Below, in pieces: positions 6,015 through 7,245 of a stretch of DNA of 7,245 nt. The DNA lies in contig CAJMDR010000101.1 of the NCBI GenBank assembly GCA_905212215.1, forward strand, positions 1-7,245. Reading direction: 5' to 3'. The stretch comes from an uncultured Porphyromonadaceae bacterium (GTDB taxonomy: Bacteria; Bacteroidota; Bacteroidia; Bacteroidales; Muribaculaceae). Below the pieces are notes generated by a model, which was given only the letters and a program-made list of their open reading frames with translations, was not told the DNA's origin and ran no database searches. The translations under genes were made by a program, and so were the position numbers. The first letter of the stretch is position 1; the number at the start of each line of letters is the position of its first letter.

Positions 6015-6860
6015 TCAGAAACGGAAGGCGTTCCTCAGGGCTGAGAAGTCCGTGGCGGGAATGCTGCGGTCGCCCGGCACACTATAGCTGTTGTAGGAGT
6101 CGCGGTCGCTGTTGTAGAGCGTCTCGTAGGTAATGCTGTTGCCGTTGTAGTTGAAGCGGCGCAGATATTCCGTGCCATAAGGCGAAGAATAAATCATTAC
6201 CCGGCCACCGTCGGTGGGGGAGATGCTGCCGTCGTCGGTGGTGAAGATTTCGCGGGCATGACCTTTCTCGCTATGGTAGACATGATAGAGATTGTCGTAG
6301 TGTTTGCCGTAGCGGTAAGTAATCCACAGTTCCGGGAAACCATTGTTGTTTATGTCCGACACATAATACACCTCGTTGGGATTCTTGCGCAGGATGGCCT
6401 CATAGTCAGCTAACAGCGACTTCTTGCGTTGCAGAATGGTGTTAGCCTCTTCCTTCTGAGCCTGCATACGCTGTTGTTCCTGAGTCGCGGCCTCTTCCGA
6501 AGCCGATAGCTCCGCCTCACGGGCATCGAGCTGAGCCTCGCGCTGTTCCTGCTGTTCCCTGTCGGCATCGTTCCTGTTGTTGCCTGTAATGAGCAGTGTC
6601 GCTATCACGGCACCCACCACGGCTATCACGGCTATCAGCACATACAGCAGCACATTGGTCTTGTTTGCGCCGCCATTGTTCTGATAGACAGGCTGCGTGT
6701 AGTTGCCGGGATTTACCTGACGCACATTTCCGCCCATGTCGCCGCGCATGGTGCTTCGGGGGTCGCGGCCGGTTACCGGACGGTGGCAATAGGGACATTC
6801 AGGCACATTCGGCGGCAGCGGGGCGCCGCAGAACATACACATTTCATCATGTTTGGCCAT
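6015..6860 (-). CDS. Zinc-ribbon, single-pass membrane, coiled-coil protein of unknown function
   Basis: 281 residues starting at ATG 6858-6860. A short N-terminal zinc ribbon carries C8-x2-C11 and C22-x2-C25 ('CMFCGAP', 'ECPYC'). A Gly/Asn/Gln-rich linker (about 31-67) leads to one hydrophobic membrane helix (about 70-92). A highly charged Glu/Gln/Ala/Arg segment (about 99-150) follows and probably forms a coiled coil. The C-terminal domain (about 160-281) is rich in Tyr and beta-prone and holds 'SDINNNGFPELWI' (168-180), which looks like the Asp/Asn calcium loop of FG-GAP/VCBS-type repeats. The expected topology is ribbon in the cytoplasm and the rest in the periplasm, consistent with basic residues before the helix. 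Zinc-ribbon plus one-helix proteins are common in gut Bacteroidales but mostly uncharacterised, and I do not recognise a specific function. It lies 40 bases behind the upstream minus-strand gene with no visible promoter between, so co-transcription is likely. Confidence 0.85.
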   Translation of the reverse strand: MAKHDEMCMFCGAPLPPNVPECPYCHRPVTGRDPRSTMRGDMGGNVRQVNPGNYTQPVYQNNGGANKTNVLLYVLIAVIAVVGAVIATLLITGNNRNDADREQQEQREAQLDAREAELSASEEAATQEQQRMQAQKEEANTILQRKKSLLADYEAILRKNPNEVYYVSDINNNGFPELWITYRYGKHYDNLYHVYHSEKGHAREIFTTDDGSISPTDGGRVMIYSSPYGTEYLRRFNYNGNSITYETLYNSDRDSYNSYSVPGDRSIPATDFSALRNAFRF

Positions 6861-6900
6861 GGTAGAAAGAGATTATTGGTGGAATAAAGTGGGTATTGAA

Positions 6901-7245
6901 TTAGAAGTAGCTTACATCGTCTATGTTGTCCACATACCCGGAGAAGTCTGCGCCCGAGATGCGGTCGAAATGCGAAACGGCGCCGCCGGAACGTACCTCC
7001 AGATAGTCGTCGCCCAGAGCCACCACCTTGTCGCGGGCAGTCTTGCCGCTGCCATGTGCGGCGATGGTGGTGCCGTTGAAGGTATAAGTGCCGGAGCGCA
7101 TCTTGGCGCTGGCATTGTTGAGGTTGATGATGTAGAAGTCGAAAGTGCCGGCCGAGGAATAATGCACTACTATACAGCTGGAGGCTGAATAAGAAGGCCC
7201 GGAGGTGAGCATCCAGTAGCCTGTGATGTCACCGTCGGTGGCGGC
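6901..7245 (-). CDS. Small beta-rich protein, possibly lipocalin-like (C-terminal part, 5' end outside window)
   Basis: The minus-strand frame is open through base 7245 and ends at TAA (6903-6901), giving 114 visible residues. Coding continues upstream of the Met codon at 7210-7212 (visible order AATDGDITGYWMLTSG), so that Met is probably internal. The sequence alternates polar and hydrophobic residues as in beta strands. The pattern 'ITGYWMLTS', then 'GTFDFYIINL', 'SGTYTFNGTTI', 'VVALGDDYLEVR' and 'HFDRI' recalls the G-x-W opening and strand order of small lipocalin-like (calycin) domains in Bacteroidetes envelope proteins. That assignment is an inference from pattern alone. An acidic tail ('YVDNIDDVSYF') ends the protein. 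A signal peptide, if any, lies outside the window. It precedes the zinc-ribbon gene by 40 bases, probably in one operon. Confidence 0.72.
   Translation of the reverse strand, partial: AATDGDITGYWMLTSGPSYSASSCIVVHYSSAGTFDFYIINLNNASAKMRSGTYTFNGTTIAAHGSGKTARDKVVALGDDYLEVRSGGAVSHFDRISGADFSGYVDNIDDVSYF

Noticed and set aside
6853..7188. Plus-strand frame over the start of the minus-strand operon.
   Set aside because: It overlaps both minus-strand genes, whose translations show real features (zinc ribbon, beta strands), and its own product shows none.

Overview
The window looks like chromosomal DNA from a Bacteroidales bacterium, probably a gut lineage such as Muribaculaceae or a Prevotella relative. 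Four things point that way: a PpiD-type foldase next to RlmN, a secreted family C10 cysteine peptidase ending in a type IX secretion (T9SS)-like sorting domain, weak Shine-Dalgarno use, and a promoter before folK that fits the Bacteroidetes -33/-7 consensus (TTG, 20 bases, TAnnTTTG). The coding DNA is fairly GC-rich. The exact genus cannot be read from the sequence.

Layout: (1) 1-1560 (+) is the C-terminal part of a periplasmic SurA/PpiD-like folding factor, cut by the window's left edge and followed by a hairpin terminator. (2) 1737-2768 (+) is a complete rlmN, encoding the radical-SAM methyltransferase for 23S rRNA A2503 (and often tRNA). (3) 2847-5306 (+) is a large secreted C10 (streptopain/interpain-like) peptidase with propeptide, catalytic domain, beta-sandwich region and C-terminal sorting domain, closed by a strong terminator. 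(4) 5424-5936 (+) is folK of folate synthesis. It very likely starts at a GTG directly behind its own promoter, not at the in-frame TTG at 5376 that forms the promoter's -33 element. (5) 5937-6014 is a convergent junction with a hairpin terminator. (6) 6015-6860 (-) is a zinc-ribbon, single-membrane-span, coiled-coil protein of unknown role. (7) 6901-7245 (-) is the 3' end of a small beta-rich, possibly lipocalin-like protein, probably in an operon with (6).

The genes do not form one pathway. PpiD and RlmN are housekeeping genes for envelope protein folding and ribosome modification, and FolK is housekeeping metabolism. The C10 peptidase is an accessory secreted factor lying between them. The minus-strand pair is an uncharacterised envelope-associated unit.

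No RNA genes, mobile elements, CRISPR arrays or phage genes were seen, and every gene-free stretch is shorter than 300 bases. I found no convincing new multi-gene system. The most useful points are the folK start correction, the architecture of the C10 peptidase, and the unassigned zinc-ribbon membrane protein with its neighbour.
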